Below the pieces are notes generated by a model. It did no database searches. It was given only the letters and a program-made list of their open reading frames with translations, and was not told where the DNA came from. From NCBI GenBank assembly GCA_013396525.1, contig VWYX01000204.1:636467-700466 (forward strand): a DNA stretch of 64,000 nucleotides, read 5' to 3'. The DNA is from Chaetorhynchus papuensis. Its lineage: Eukaryota > Chordata > Aves > Passeriformes > Rhipiduridae. A program made the position numbers and the translations under genes. How positions within the stretch are numbered: position 1 is the first letter of the stretch; every line of letters begins with the position of its first letter. This document shows positions 11,166 through 25,689 of the stretch, in pieces.

Positions 11166-14100
11166 GCAGGCTAGGGAAGCTGCACAGAGTCTGCCAGCTT
11201 TGGCTGTAATTTTGTAGAAGGATACTCTCCTGCTCAGACACAACAATATTCTCAAACTGAAAAGGGAAAAGGATAAAATCTACTGATGATCAGATTATTT
11301 GTGGTTAAATACTTGCCCTCTAATGCAAGGTTAAGTTGGCTTGTGTAGAGCACAGTGTAACTGCTGTCTTCCTCTAGGTTTGCCAAAATGTTCTGGGCAA
11401 CTCTGTAGCACATTGCTACCAATCACCACCATTTCAATCTGTTGCTTCTTTTTGCTAGGGATTATGAACTGTGTACAGCTAATTTAGGAGAGCCACTTCA
11501 TTTGCACACACCCTGTTGCTCAGATCTGGCCTTTCATCTCCCAGAGATGTTTTATTCTCATATAGCCTACAGCTGGCACTTGATTCCCCAGTTCCCAGGT
11601 GACCAAAGGAATTTGTTGCTCACAGTTGGTCTTCAAAAGCTGAGAGAGGTGAGAAGGAGCTGAAGGAGTTTGTCTGCGGAGTTTGTGAGTGTCATGTTGC
11701 CGCACCCAGTATTTAATCTACCTGTAAACGCACCAAGGGCGGGAAGGCAGGCGGATGAAGGAGGAATCCACGTGGGAAGTATTCTCCGAATTTATTTAAT
11801 GGCCACCGGGTGTCACTGCTACTCCGCCAGAGACGATCGTCTGCGCAGTAACCAGGATCGGTAATTCCAGTCGGGAAATACAGCTGTGCTCACGCTGTCA
11901 CCGTCAAAGAGAACAAGAAAAAGGCCGTTCAGGGGCTTCTGCACCTGCCCACAGCAGATACCTTTTTTAAAAGGACTATGACAGCTTGATGAGAAGTAAA
12001 GGTGAATTGGAAAGCAATAAGGCCTTCCAAGGAAAGATAGCTCCTTATGAAGTAGGAGTGGGCTGGAGGGATTCCACAGCTGTAAACCTTATTTTGGAGG
12101 CCAAAGCCCTTGGGAGATCAGAGGTGACTACTGTACTAAATAACAGAGCATAAGGAGGCAGAAGGACCCAAAATATAAGACTGAAATCCTTGATGGAACA
12201 CATAAACCCAAATTTTCACCTAACAGGAGCCAGCCTAGCTTCAGTTTCACAAGTTTGGATCAGCTCAGCCTTTCACTCCAGCGTCTCCTGAGTTTCATTT
12301 ACCTACAGCCTCTGGCAGTAAATGTTTGTCTTGTACAACTGAAGTAAAACTTGCTAAAACCTAGAGCCTTGACAAGTACTTCCACTAGAAACAGAAGGGA
12401 CATGGTAACTCCATTCCAAAGGAGACACAAAGAGCACCTATCCTCACCACAGCACAAGATAAAGAACAGGAGTGTTAACTAAAATCATTCACATCAGCCA
12501 GGTCTTAAACCATAATCTCTCTGCTTCCTCTTGCTTCACCACCTGCACTCCTACACACCTCCCAAGCCAGGACTCTCTGTACTGGCAAAGTTCTGCTTTT
12601 ACCAGAAACTGCCTGGGCTGTGGGTCAGAAGGTGTCCCTGTCTAGGGTGGATGCCACATTTGTTCCAGTTTTCTGACTCCATCAGGGAGTGTGGCTGTCA
12701 GAAAAGGGTGGTGACCAGAACTGCCTTAAGCCCAGTCTAGCCATTACGTGGTTTGTCAAAGGCCATGGTCCAAGTAATGTTCAGGCCAGGAGATCTTCAG
12801 GATGATGGGTGGATGAAGGTCTGCTGTCCAGACTCTCTCTTTCCTCCACCTCTTCTACAACAGCAGGAAACCCAAAGAAGAGGAAGGTTCTGCACTGGCC
12901 TGAGCTGTCTGGCTCCTGTGCCCACTTTCTCTTGGCGCATTGTTTCGTTCCCCCGATTCAGTGAAAGCTCAACCTGACTGCTTCTGACTGCAGAAATGAG
13001 GATTACTTGCTTGTTCCTTCTGGCTGCAAGCTAAATGAGACATCCCCAGACTCAGTGTGCCAAGGGAGGATTCTAACTCACAGGAACTGAGTGAGTCTTT
13101 TCCTTCTCTGTCTGAAGTGCCTCACACCTCTCCCAGTGTCTCATAAGCTGCTCTGTCCCACCCAGGAGTTCCTCCTGTACAATTTAAAAGTTCATCTACA
13201 GACATTTCCTGTGGCTCCCCACCCCAGCTCCCGAATCCTGGTGTTGTTTAATGTTCCCAAAGAATAGCTAACTCTCAAAGGGAACGGAACCACCTTTCCC
13301 AAACGCAGAACTAGGACATGACACAGTCCCCTAAAACAACAACATTCATCTGCCTGCAACTGGTTTCACAAATAATGTGAATTTTAAAGAAAATATCACG
13401 TCCAGTTTGGAGAACAACTCTGCTTCCTCAAAAAAATTAAAAATAAAAAAATAAATAAACCAGACGGGATTTGTCACAGCTGGCACTTGGCACTGTAGAG
13501 AGAACTTCTGAGCGATCAGAATTAGGTGGGCTGAATGTCTTTTTTGAGTACTTCTCAAGATTTTTCAAAAGGCTGAGGTGGTAGGAAATATAAGTTGCCA
13601 GCTGGGCAGGAAGTCAACTCTCCCAAAACAAATAAAAAGTTTCAACTTTATCAAAACCAAAAAATGTCTTGACTCATAGCAACAAACTGAAAAGGACAAA
13701 AGCAAATTTCCAATCAAACTGTCCCATTTTGCTAGAATTACCCATTAAAATTATTTTAAATTCAGTTTATGCACATTTAAACAACCTTATTAAAGCAAGG
13801 AGCAAAGAAATGTCTGAAAATACTACCTCTTCCTCTAGTTTTCAACACAGAGGTTTGCTGACTGCAACTCCCCAGAGGTCTAGCATTTCTCAGGTCAAAA
13901 CCGCAGCAAACTGACGAATCCCCTCAACTTTTGAGGTCTTTTGCACTGAACAAGCTCTTTCTATCCCCCACCTGTCCCCATGGCAGGAGTTTGTTTATGT
14001 TCCCATGATGATAACGTGGCCCAAATGAGCACCACTCCCTCTAAACCACACCCAAACACCAGAAAACCAGAGCAGCATTCAGGCACTTATGCAATTTCCC

Positions 14101-14601
14101 CACGCTTGCTAAGCTGAAGTAGGCTTAGACCCCGTCTGACCACCACATTCCCAAAGCCTTTCACCCCTAGAGAAACATTTACATGGTCATGTGGGCAGTA
14201 ACCACCATCCCCAGTGGCACCTGCAGGGTTAAAAAAGGCTGACACTGGATTCAGAGACTTGCACAGTAACAAGCTCTTTCATTGGGAGCGTCACTGTTTT
14301 TTCCTCTCTCCTTGTGTTGGAACATTCAGACAGCAGGCAGGCTTCCACAGGGCTGCTTCCCTATGGTCACTCTCTTGTTTTCATTAGATTAGGAGGGGTT
14401 GATGGTATCGATAACGCCCGATATTTACACTAGGCTGTCGTGGACCAGTTGAGCCAGTTTAGTTACACTGGCAGCTCAGTGCGTGTGATCCTGCCCATAC
14501 TCTCTGCGTACACCTCATGCTTTTATCTCTGTTAAGGCATGCACAAATTACTTGAGGCATTTTCTGCAACACTGAGCACAATTGCATGCCATTTCTGGCC
14601 T

Positions 14602-14626
14602 AAAAAAAAAAAAAAAAAAAAAAAAA
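14602..14626. repeat. poly(A) run (25 A)
   Basis: An uninterrupted A25 is followed by CAACC and A-rich sequence. No retroelement body is recognisable before it. Confidence 0.9.
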
Positions 14627-16056
14627 CAACCAAAAAAACCACCCCCAAGTTTCTGTCACATTTCTCAAGCAAATCTATGATAGCAAACAGAATTGTCTGC
14701 TGACAGGATATGAGAAATAAACTACGGGAAGCAAAGAAGAAGGAACAAAGTATCACTGAAAATAAGACAAAAATAAAATCATTGCCTAACTTTGACAATA
14801 TTTTCTCTTTTAAATGTCAGTATTTCATGGCAGAAACCAATTTATAAAAAAAAGTTCAGCCTACAAGGGAGAACAGGTGTTTTGAAAGGATCCCACTACT
14901 CCATGCAAAAAGAGGAGTAGGTTAAAATCCAATGAAAATTTAGGTATTTGGCTCTCTCAGAACCCCTTGAAAGACTTAAGGTGGTACCTATTAAGTAGGT
15001 CGATATTGTCATGTAACAAGATAACTGTCCATCAGAAAGCCTTGTCTGGCTTTCTCACTGGTCCATCTGGATAAAAGCTGTGTCCTGCCTACAAAGGTTA
15101 GCTTTTCTCTGGGCCTGTTCCAGATAACCAAACATTTTTCCTTGCAACTTCTGCCTTGATTAGACAAATGAGAAATACAGCGCTTTTCTTGGAAAAATAA
15201 AAGAGGAAAATAAATACTTTTTTGGCCCACAGACGACCAACTCAGCTTGTGTATCTGAAAACTGTGTATGCATTAGAAGGTGTGGGCTACCTGCCACCAT
15301 TTCCTGCTATTCACCAAAAAAACACTGACAGCAGGAGTCAATCCTCTTGTACAGCAGGAAGTCTGCTGCCCACGCTGTGATGTTATCTCTGCTGAGTTTA
15401 ATTTGAGCTTCAACCTTTGGACTTTCGTAATCCCTTGAAGATGCCTACAAGCTCTAACTTCAACATACAGGTGTCAAACATCAGAAGAAGCTCTGCTAGG
15501 ACCAAGTGTGGCCATCCAGGATTCATGGTTGTCAGGACCACCCTCTAAAGGTGACCCCAGTGTCACTTGAGAAGTGCTACACAGGTTCTACTAGCATGAC
15601 AGACCCATTATGTTTGCATCATTGCCATCACTGTCTAGCCTGCTTTCTTTCAGCAGAATAGGATTACCAGTGACGGCTTCATTTTCCACATGAGTAGCTA
15701 GTTGGAAATGTCATGCTGTTTGCTACTGCACAATATCATAAACTGATTTTGGCAAAAAAAGGAAAATTTTAATGCTCTGGACACAGCATAGAAAGCAGGG
15801 AAGAAAGAAAAATCAAGGCTTGTTTGAGTGCTTCTTTCCTTACTCAAAGGACTTAACCATTCAGGGCTTAAAAATTAATTCCGCATTAAGTCTTGCAACA
15901 TGAGCCAGTTGTTGCAACCTTGCTATTATTCTAAGCGCTGTGTGATGAAGTGTTCCGCTGGACCTTCATTTCTAGGAAAGCAGATGGATTTCCAAGGTGC
16001 ACTGCTATACTAACTCAGAGCTACAACAGAAAGAAAACTGTGGGAAATGCTTGGTA

Positions 16057-16095
16057 TCTCATATTTCATATTTCATATTCATATATTCATCTCAA
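16057..16095. repeat. short tandem repeat, ATTTCAT-like units
   Basis: About five imperfect copies of CATATTT / CATATTC in tandem. Confidence 0.75.
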
Positions 16096-18955
16096 ACTGA
16101 GGTAGAAGACATCTTTTAGGAACCCAATCTAAGTTTTTAGTTTCTATCGATTCTAAGCACTCTTCTACAACACTTATCTACTTACTCTTGTTTCTTCAAC
16201 TGAATTTGGTTAAATAAAACTGAGTCATATGGAAAGACACAGCTTTTAGGGTCATTTTTTATTTATGTTTGGGTTTTTTCAACTAAACATTATTGAAACT
16301 ATTGTAATTTAGTGGATCATTTTACTGCCTTTAAAATTTTACTTCCCAGAGGGTAATATTCCAGTGGAAACGTTCTATGAAGTTCTGCTCTATGGTCTAT
16401 CAGTAGAAAAAAAGACCACAAACAAAGGTATCTCAATTCCTGCCTAGTCAACAGAGTGGAATTTTGCTGGAAACCTAGGCCACCAAACAGACCAATTTGA
16501 TTTAGCAACATTACAGATTTCTTAAGGTGCCTGTGATAATAGAGGCGTCGGACCCAATCTCAACACAAAACCATGGAGAACAGAGAGGGTAATGACTGAA
16601 GTCAAGGAATGCAGGATGTGCTCCCAGTATGATCACTGAGTTTTGGGGCAAATGAATTGATCTCTATGGCTTCATGTCCCTCCTGCTATTCCTCTCTTTT
16701 TTTTTTTTCCCTCTTTTAAAGTGAAGCATTTTCAGAAGGCTTGGTTATTCATAGTTATAGCATCCAGTAGAACAATGACAGACTTCTGTTAAAAGCTTTC
16801 CAAAAAATATACTGCAGCACTGGAGACATTAATAAATCTCAAATATGATTCACTGGACTTGTCTGTAAATTTCTCACACACGCATTGTGGAACATTTTGG
16901 AGGGAATCCTACTTATCTTCCTGGAAAAGGCCCATTCCCACTCCTTCTAGACTGACACACGAATGAGATTGTCACTGAAGAATGTAGTAGGAATGGAAGA
17001 CTGAAGTAAAAGGTCAAAGAGCCTAATCCTTCTTCTGTAACACCACAAGCCTCTGCCTACCATCCCTGCTATGTCTGCAACAACATAATACCCGGGGGAT
17101 GATAACAGAGGAATTATAGGAATGAGACTCAACTTAGGGGAGTAGATTCCTATCTCATCTGGCAAGAAAATAAATGGGAGAAAGTTGACACTATTCTCCA
17201 ATTCCCCTACAGACTAATAACAAGGTCAGTTCAGCTTTCTGTTCAGTGGATGCTGGGAATGTGTCAAGGTTTGGTTGGTTTTCACCACAGTTGTTACAGT
17301 TTGAAGACCTGTAACTAACTATACTGGCAAGTACTGTGTTTTTGCCTTAAGTCCCAGCTAATGCAGTCACATTATCTGACTTACTCCTTATTAATAAAAA
17401 AATCAAGATTCTTGTCTTCAGGGTCGCAGAGAAAATCTTGAAAAATAGGGACACACGAAAGACTCAAAGACAAAAAAAAAGACAGTAAGAAGGCAAAATA
17501 CATTGATTTGTGATTCTAAGTAAATGTCAGTATATTTTCAATGTAAAGAACTGAAAATACTTTTCAAAGCAAAGAATTTAAAATTACTTTGCAAAATAAC
17601 TGAAGTTTTCTGAACTCTTGGAGATTAGAGACACACAGTTTTGCCCAATTTCTTTAGTAGGAACTGAAGGCTAACTTCCACCAGGAAACTTGGTTAGCTG
17701 ACTCGCAGTTTATAGAGAAAGGCTTCTAGGCCAAATTTTGTGATACCCTTTGAACAGAACATGAGAATAAAGCACAGCTTAAATGCTCTTTTCAGAGTGT
17801 TTGAAAAGTCTTCCCTCTTCTGAACAACAGCCTACAACAGACCCATTCACAAACTTTGAGCAATACACTGTTTTGCGGCACATGCTCTCGGGGTTAATAC
17901 CAGTAGTGAATGTTCTTGGAGCCTCTGACACGCAAACCAATCTTAACACTAAAGGAACATAAACCACACCAAAACTCCTGAGTTAAAATACCCCAGGCCT
18001 ATCAGAAGGTACAAAAACCTCCTAAGACAGGCTTCGTATTAGACTTGAAGCAATGAGGATTCGGGAGAATGTTGTTACCGGTGTAGTGCTTCAGGTTGCA
18101 AAGGTAGCCAGCACTTGCAGGGCTGGCTTCTGAGACTGCAGCAAGGCTGTGCAGCTCCTGCAGAACTTCCACTGCAGGAGCATCAACCACTTCTCAAAGG
18201 AATACCAGGGTGCTTGCCTCTCTTTTTCCCAGATCTGGCAATAACAGTGGAGCTTCCTTGTGTCCTTTGGCACCACCTCCTTTGTCATGCTACTCGTTCC
18301 TTCAATCCACTGGACCATTCCCCCCTCTGGAGCAATTACAAAGAGCCAAGTCAACCTGGTCCACCAGTAAAACAAACAGAAATAAAAAGCACAGTGTTTC
18401 ACACATCTGTTTCCCGTCAACAATTCCTGGTTGCTAGATGTGAAATTTTAACAGTGTTCTGCCAGGATTTGACCATAGGAGGAGGAAAGTCCCATGGGGA
18501 TATCCTTGCCTTGTAATAACGTATCCAAACAGCCCAACCAAACAGTCTGAACCACTGGAATTTTCTCTGACCTCCCACTGTCCCACTTGGTAGCTTAGCC
18601 TCTTGAACAGTAAATCATATGAAATAATGCAAAGGTTTGGTTTGGTTAATTACACATGATCCTTTTCATTGTTGAGAGAGAGCTTTTTATATCACGTCAC
18701 CATCCCTGAATTTACAGAGACTTAGAATATAGTTCAACAAGAGAGATTTGCCATGTCAGGCAGGATTTTAGCAGCTCTTCCCAGAAGGACCCTGTGAATG
18801 TTTTCCTTAAGCCCCGAAAGTGGAATGAAACAAAAATATACAACTGACTTTTTTTTTCTTCCTGAGAAAGGAAAAACAATAGTTTGTTCCAATGCAAATC
18901 TATATGGTCTGCAAGAAAGATATTTTTGTTTTCCTCCCAAGATGTTCCAAAATAA

Positions 18956-19075
18956 AAAACAAAATAAAACAAAAAAAACCAACAAAACCAAACCAAACCA
19001 AACCAAACCAAACACCACAAAAACAAAAACAAAAAAAAACCAAACAAAAAACACCACAAAACAAAAAAAAATTCA
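18956..19075. repeat. A-rich microsatellite with (AAACC)n core
   Basis: The core is about five AAACC units (near 18990-19012) flanked by CAAAA and ACCACAAA variants. The opposite strand yields Phe/Leu/Trp-rich pseudo-frames, which are not genes. Confidence 0.9.
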
Positions 19076-22000
19076 TTTTCAGGATTCATTGCTTTAGTTC
19101 ACCTGAATATTTAACTAACAAAAAATGAGAGACATGCTGTGCTTTTGATTGAAACTCTGTCCTTGAAGAAAACTCATAAGTGCATTGGCTTCTCAGCAAG
19201 ACAGAAATTTTTATTTGGTCCATGAGATGTCAGTCAACATATAATGAAAACACTTTTCAGCTTGGCTGGTTTATCAAAATAAAAATCTCTATTGATTTTC
19301 GAGGATGAGTAGTCATTTCACCATGTAATACTCCATTTCCAGTTAAGTTCACCAGTTCCAGGTCAGCTGTGGTGGGTTGTATACAAGTTGGCAAGCTAAA
19401 AATAAATTTCATGCTCTGGAATCAGGATTCCAATCTGCTAATGCCCAGAAATACTATGGGGACCTCAAAGGACCTGTAGTGACTACAGTGAAAATACAAG
19501 TCTGAAAAGAAGACAGTCTGAATAAAAAAGATCTCATGAAATGGCAAACGAACCATACCGGAATAGAAGAAATAGATGAAAAGAGAAAATGCATGCCCTG
19601 GAGCTTTAATGATTGTAGCCTCAGCCAGCTCTGAATACCCCACCAAGATGTGATTCGGCCAATGTGGCAAGCAAGAAACATTCAACATTTCTGACTTTAG
19701 TCAGGATGTGCCAACCTGGATGTTCCCCAGGCACAGCCAGCCTGCTGATGCATATGACCCTTATCTCTGCTCTGCCTGGCACGAGAGAGGAGCTCCTGTC
19801 CTGAGCCCAGCACAGGTACAGGGTGTGAGAGGGAGCTGCTGGCTGCAGGCCGGCACTGGCACGGTGGCAGCTGCGGCTCTGCTGTCTGCGTAACACAGGC
19901 CTGACACCTCATCCCTCTGTGCAGCCAGGAAGGAGATGACAAAGAGCCAGGTTCAGACCCAGAAACTACAGTTAAACTTTTAAACAAACATTTGCACAGA
20001 AATAACGACCTGCAAAGATCAGATAAGGCTGTCTCGCATAGAAAATTCTCGTGTGTGACTGCCATTGTCTTGGGCAACACCTTCTAGTCACCTTGTTTAA
20101 AACAGATGGTGTTCTCAGAACTACTGCACTGTATTTATTTTTAACTCAAGGAGTTCAATAATTGACTGCTCTAAGATGGTGGATAGGAGAGTGGAAAGAT
20201 CCCTGCAGTCACAGTGGCCCCAGTAGCTGAACACCGCTCAGAGGCAGGAATGAATGTGCAAAACACAGCATTTTGGAACACTTTCACACCCCTTCTGAAC
20301 AACAGATTATTGTCCCCATGGCCTCCTGCCAAGTCCATATGTTATTTCATTCTCTTCTCCTCAACTCACATCTGGCCTGTGCCCATGACCGTAGAACTAA
20401 TGCTGAGTATGATTGCTGTCTGAGGTAGGAGCTGTGCCCTGAATTTCCTTCAGTACCCTGCACCACAGGACACCATCATCATCATCTTCAGGAATAAGAG
20501 ACTAGTAAAAAAACCCAGACTGGAAAACAAATGTAGCTCTACACTTACAGGTGCGATCAACTAATCAATACAAAAACATGTAGAGATAAAGAAACATCTG
20601 AAAGACATCAAGAAAAATAAATTTTTTTGAGCAGGAATCCATTTATCACCTTGATGTATTGCAACTTTTAGCACGTGCAAGGACAGCATATGTCACCACA
20701 GGCTCAGATGCAGATTTTTGTATGAAGCACTCTGCTAGAAGGTGAAGTGGCAGTTCCTGTTTGCAAATCTAAGTTACTTATGAAAGCTGAATTTATCACC
20801 TATGTATACAGTTCCATCACTGCTTTGCTCATTAACCGTCCTGGAGACAGAAGAAAGGTTCTGAAGAAAGAACACCTACTCCCTAAGTGCCAAGCACACA
20901 TTATTTCATACTGAAGTGCCCTCCAAGCCTTGAACCAGTGTCACTGAAGCTTTCCTGTTGTGCAGTGCTTGTGGCTGGAGTTGGCAGATGAAAGGAGCAG
21001 TGCTGAAGTGTTTGAGTTAGTCCACTGTCAGTACACAAGCCCCACAACAAGCTGCTCCTCTCAAGAGGCATGCTAGGCTCTGAGTCTCACCACTCTGCCA
21101 GTGAACAGAGCTGCTGTACACCTGGAGTGTGTGATGTCTCTTCCGTATCAGAAGGGTACATGCCAGAGATCCAAAGGTCCGGCACACGGATTCCAATTTT
21201 TTTCTTGAAGCTTAGCATTTGCTTCAGTCAGGACTGGAGCATATGGGCAGGAAATGAGGATTCGTCACCCAGGGATGCAAACAGAATAGGATCACAGAAA
21301 TGCCAGCCCCTGTCAGATCGACTTTTGGTTTTTTAAATTATTTTGAGTCCATTTAGGTCTTACCTTTCCCCTCACCTTCAATGAAGATTTCCCAAAACCC
21401 ACTCCCAAGTGCTACAAATTCATTTTGACACTTTCTTAAAGTCCAAATTCAGATACCAAGTACCATGGGACTGGCATTTGGACTTCCAGCACTGACAATA
21501 CCATGCTTCCTGGCAACTCTCCTTGGAAGAAGGCCCTCACCTAACCCAACCCAAATTTCTTGAATGTGAAGGACTCAGCTTGATTCAGGTGAAGCTGCCC
21601 ACAAGCTTCCCTTGATAGCTGGCTCTCTGTCCATAACCTGACCTTTGATCTTCTGGGGGGGGTCATGTTGGTTTCAAACCTTGTTGGTTTCAAATGCTGT
21701 CCCCCATAACAGGGAGACCCCATAGGCGTGGTGAACTCTTCCAGGAAGACCCCACTGGCCTGCACTGAGCTGTGTTCAACCATGTCAAGAAAGAGGTACC
21801 CAATTTAAAGGGCTCTTGGCTTTCCCTACTTTTTGTCATTTCTTTCTGGTCCCTTCACTGCTGCTGTAGATGAATTCGGGACACTTGTCTATAGCAGTCC
21901 TCGGTCCTTGCACACTTAGCTTTACTTTGACTTCTTACATCCTAGCACAGTTTACTTGGCAAGATCTGAATAAAACACACCATGAAGCTTCACAGAGACA

Positions 22001-25000
22001 CCCCAAATGACCCATATGAGCACCTCCCTTGCTGATTTGCACCAGCTGCAGTCCACTAAATCAGTTGTTTTGATGAGTTATAGAATACTTTGTACTGACA
22101 GGGAAGTCCCCACCTTAAGCTATCACACAGCATTTCTCAGAGCTATCTTTTCTGCAAAAGGCCGTGGTAAAGTGTTTGTGGCCTTCCTCACTGTCCCTAA
22201 GCTTAGCTGATTAAGAAATCACTGAAGGACTCCCTTGCTCTTGCAACTGTAGGCATGCAGACTCCTGAGATAGGGCACAGGTTTTGTTTGATAGTCTGCT
22301 TAGGTCGTAGGGTCCTCACAGTCTCAGGAAAATTATTTTCCAAATAAGAACAAAGCACACGTGAACTGAAAGAAAGCAGTGGAAAGTGGAGAAAGAGGAG
22401 AGAGTCCCAGATACTTTATTGTCTTATTCACAAAAAGACAATGGAAGATTTTGATGCCATGTATTTTAGATTTTCTTAATTTGATCTGCTCCCTCCTGAA
22501 TGTTTGAGGCATGCTCTGTAAGCTATTTTTGACTAGTTCTCATCTGTATTTTCAAGGAGGGAAAGACTGGTCTATGCCAAGTATTACATGCTGCAGATTC
22601 TAGCTAAATACAGGTGATCTTGAGTTATTTAGATTCTAGGTATGCCATTCTCACATATGTATTGCAAATTTCCTTCCCTGTCTGCAGACTTTTGCCATAC
22701 AGCTTATTCTTTGCTGTTCCTTCACGGAGAGAACTGTGTGCTCTTGAGTTTTGTGGCTTAAAGAGAGACCTAAGAAAAGCCAGTCACGCACCAGAAGTAA
22801 AAGCACAAATACACATTTTTATTCCAAGCAGTCGGACTGGCTGCAGAACACACTGCAGCAGTTTGCAGCAGAGTACTCCCGTGGGACTACATGCTCCGGA
22901 GGGTGGAGTTGTGGTTTGGAGTGCGAACTGTATCTCTTTGTTGAAACAACTGTGTGACCTAAAGGGAACAAGGAAGCAGAAGACGTGCTATTCACCACGC
23001 TCTGCCTCCTGCTGTGCCATCATGTGGCACCCCTGGAAGCCCTCTGACACAAAAGAAGAGGCAACAGCCCACACAGGTGGTGCCAAGTCCCAGAGTCTCG
23101 CCAGGCATCCTGCAGGTTTGCTAATACTTTCCCTGCCTTCAGCCAGGGATGAAATCGAGAATGACTGCACTCTTAGTTTCTTAACAGCCTCAGAGGTCTC
23201 TTTTCAGGAAAAAAAAACTGGACATCACACTGTCAGCTTCTCAAACACACTGTGGTCCCTATGAGTGGAGAAAGGTCTTGGTTGAGTCAGATCCCAGTTG
23301 GCAAGATACTGGAGGGAAAGGGAGTTCTGAATCTTATCCCCTTCCAATGCATATTCAAAATTCCCAGTGGTGTTTGCACACATTTTAAATGCCAAAGTAC
23401 CTTTAGAAAGTTGGCCTTCCTCAATTAAAATCCAGCAAGACCTGCCTGCCAAAAGTGGCTTCCAAACTAGGCTGAGAAGGATCCAGCTAGGCCTTCTACA
23501 ATTTTCAGCACCTCTGACTTATTTAATTGTACTCACTCAAACAAAATCTCTTTCAGTCTGTAATATTGCAGTCTACTCTCTCAGAGGTGATTTATTTTCC
23601 TTATTTATGAAGTATTTCAGTTTCCCTGCTTGGGAGTAATTGATATAGGACATTTAGAACAGAACATTTTCAAAAACCTTTCAGATACTAGCAAGCCAAT
23701 GTATGGATAATTGCAAAACATATGAAGCACTAAAACTCTTCAATAGGTTTAATGCTAGGAATTTTTTTAACTTGTGCACTCTACACATGCTTTCTTGTGC
23801 TTTCTAGAAGCATGCGTGACATTTATGAAGATGGACAACCTGAAACACAGGGAAAAGATTCTGCTTAGAGGGGAGTTTACCTTGGGACTCTGTGCAGAGG
23901 GTCTGTACAGCAGCAAATGTCACGGTAGAATTTGTGAAAGAGATATCACTTGTACACTACATCTTTGCTTCCTAAACTCTCCCTCTGTAGTAGGCTGCTG
24001 GCCTCACCTAAATAAAGGAATCTGTTAAGGTCCTCACTTGGAGTAGAAACCCAATCTTTTGCAAAAACAGAATATAAGCCAGAATGTCCTCCAGAGCCTT
24101 CCTGTCTCTCTTTTGCTCTTGGAGTAAAAGGAAACAAGTGTATGGCACATACACTCAAAAAACTGCAATGATGCCAAAGCACTTTGCTGGTAGAGCATCT
24201 CATAATTTGGATGAGCAAAGTGCTGAAGTAAGTAGGGATCTCACTTATTCATCAGGTGAACTAAAAAAAACTAGCCTCACTATGCAAGCAGTCTTTGTCT
24301 TTTCTTTACAGAGGACTGCCAGCCACACAGCTCATTACAAAGACATTTGCCAAGATCAAAAAGTCCCCCTCTGTCCCCTGTTCATCTCAAAGTATGAACT
24401 CACCTTCAGGGCTGTTCTCACACAGTAGTCTGTGCTGCCCCCCTTGCAAGAAGATGGCTCTGTCTTTTTGCCTTCCAAGGAAAACTTGCTTAATAAATAC
24501 TCCTTTGAATTTGGCTCTTTATGTTCCCTTGTGATGCCCACAAATATTTCTACTCTATCCTTTACAGATAGTAAATCTGCATAATTTACATCTTGTTTTC
24601 CTACCCCTGGATTTTCAAAGACCTGTTGGAGTTGTAAATACAGCACTTTTCAGATCCAGCATATTTCAGATCCTCACTTAAACTCTCATGTCAGAATTTG
24701 GCCTTCTGGTTTTGGGACAGTAAAAAACGGTCATGCAAGCAAGGCTGTCCTGTCAATCACAGTTTGCACCAAAAAAAGGGCAAATCAAGCAGTGATCTAC
24801 ATTTCTCCACAGAGAAGAACCCAGTAAAATGGTATCTGCAGTAGCTTTCTGTTGTAATTCATCTTACAGTCAGAAACAGGCAGGATGAGATTGCAGGTGG
24901 TCTGGGATGGAAAGCTAGCATGCCTGTAGGCAGCAGTAGTACAATAACGAAAATTCTCTCTCATCGATAAAGTGTTTTTTTCCTGCTACCCCAAATACCA

Positions 25001-25689
25001 AATGTACTCTAACCTTAGATTCTCAGCTGAAAGACAGCAGTGGCCAACCCTGATTTCAACTCTTCTGTTAAAGTCTCCTGATGCAGACCTCTCTAAAAAC
25101 TCTAAGTCCCAAGCACTTGGCTCAAGGCCACCAAGACTGTAACCTCCACCTCTGAAGTATCAAGCAGCAACGTTCAGATCTGTAAGGGTACTCAGGGTCC
25201 AAGACCATTCCTACCTTGATACTTGAGGTCATATGTTTTAAAGTGTCCCTTGCCACCACAAATCTAAGCATATGTCTAGTCTGACAAGGATACAAACTGC
25301 AAAACAATAGAACTAAAACCTGACCCAAAAAAAAAAAAAAAAGGGAAAAAACCAAGTGTAAAAAGTTCATTCTTGAGAGAAAAAAATACAGGACTTTCTG
25401 TGATGGCATCATTTCACGCGCCAAACAAGCCAACACCTTTAAGACAAATATCCTCTTCCTCTTCATCAGGACCCACATCCTGCTCCTGCCCTTCCACAGA
25501 TACAACACTGAATGGAACATGTTTGCTCTGTGTAGAAGTTACTGCCAAGACACAAAGAGTAACTCAGGCATTTAAACATAGGCATCTGATGTAATTTTAG
25601 AGATCTTTAAGCAACACTCACGGCCTTCAGCTGTCAGCACGTGACCTGTAGGAGCTTTTATGTCTTCAATATTTTACGATGTCTATCAG

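Larger units (their letters stand above)
11170..25680. other. long intergenic stretch without a supportable gene
   Basis: About 14.5 kb of AT-leaning sequence. I see only simple repeats: poly(A) at 14602-14626, ATTTCAT units near 16057-16095, a T run near 16697, an (AAACC)n tract at 18956-19075, CAT triplets near 20470 and an A run at 25327. The longest frame (22614-23264, 216 codons, opening at GTG) has no recognisable domain. No tRNA-like or snRNA-like sequence was noticed by eye. Confidence 0.55.

Noticed and set aside
18712..19128. Phe/Trp/Leu-rich or Lys/Thr/Gln-rich frames
   Set aside because: Translations of the (AAACC)n and A-rich microsatellite.
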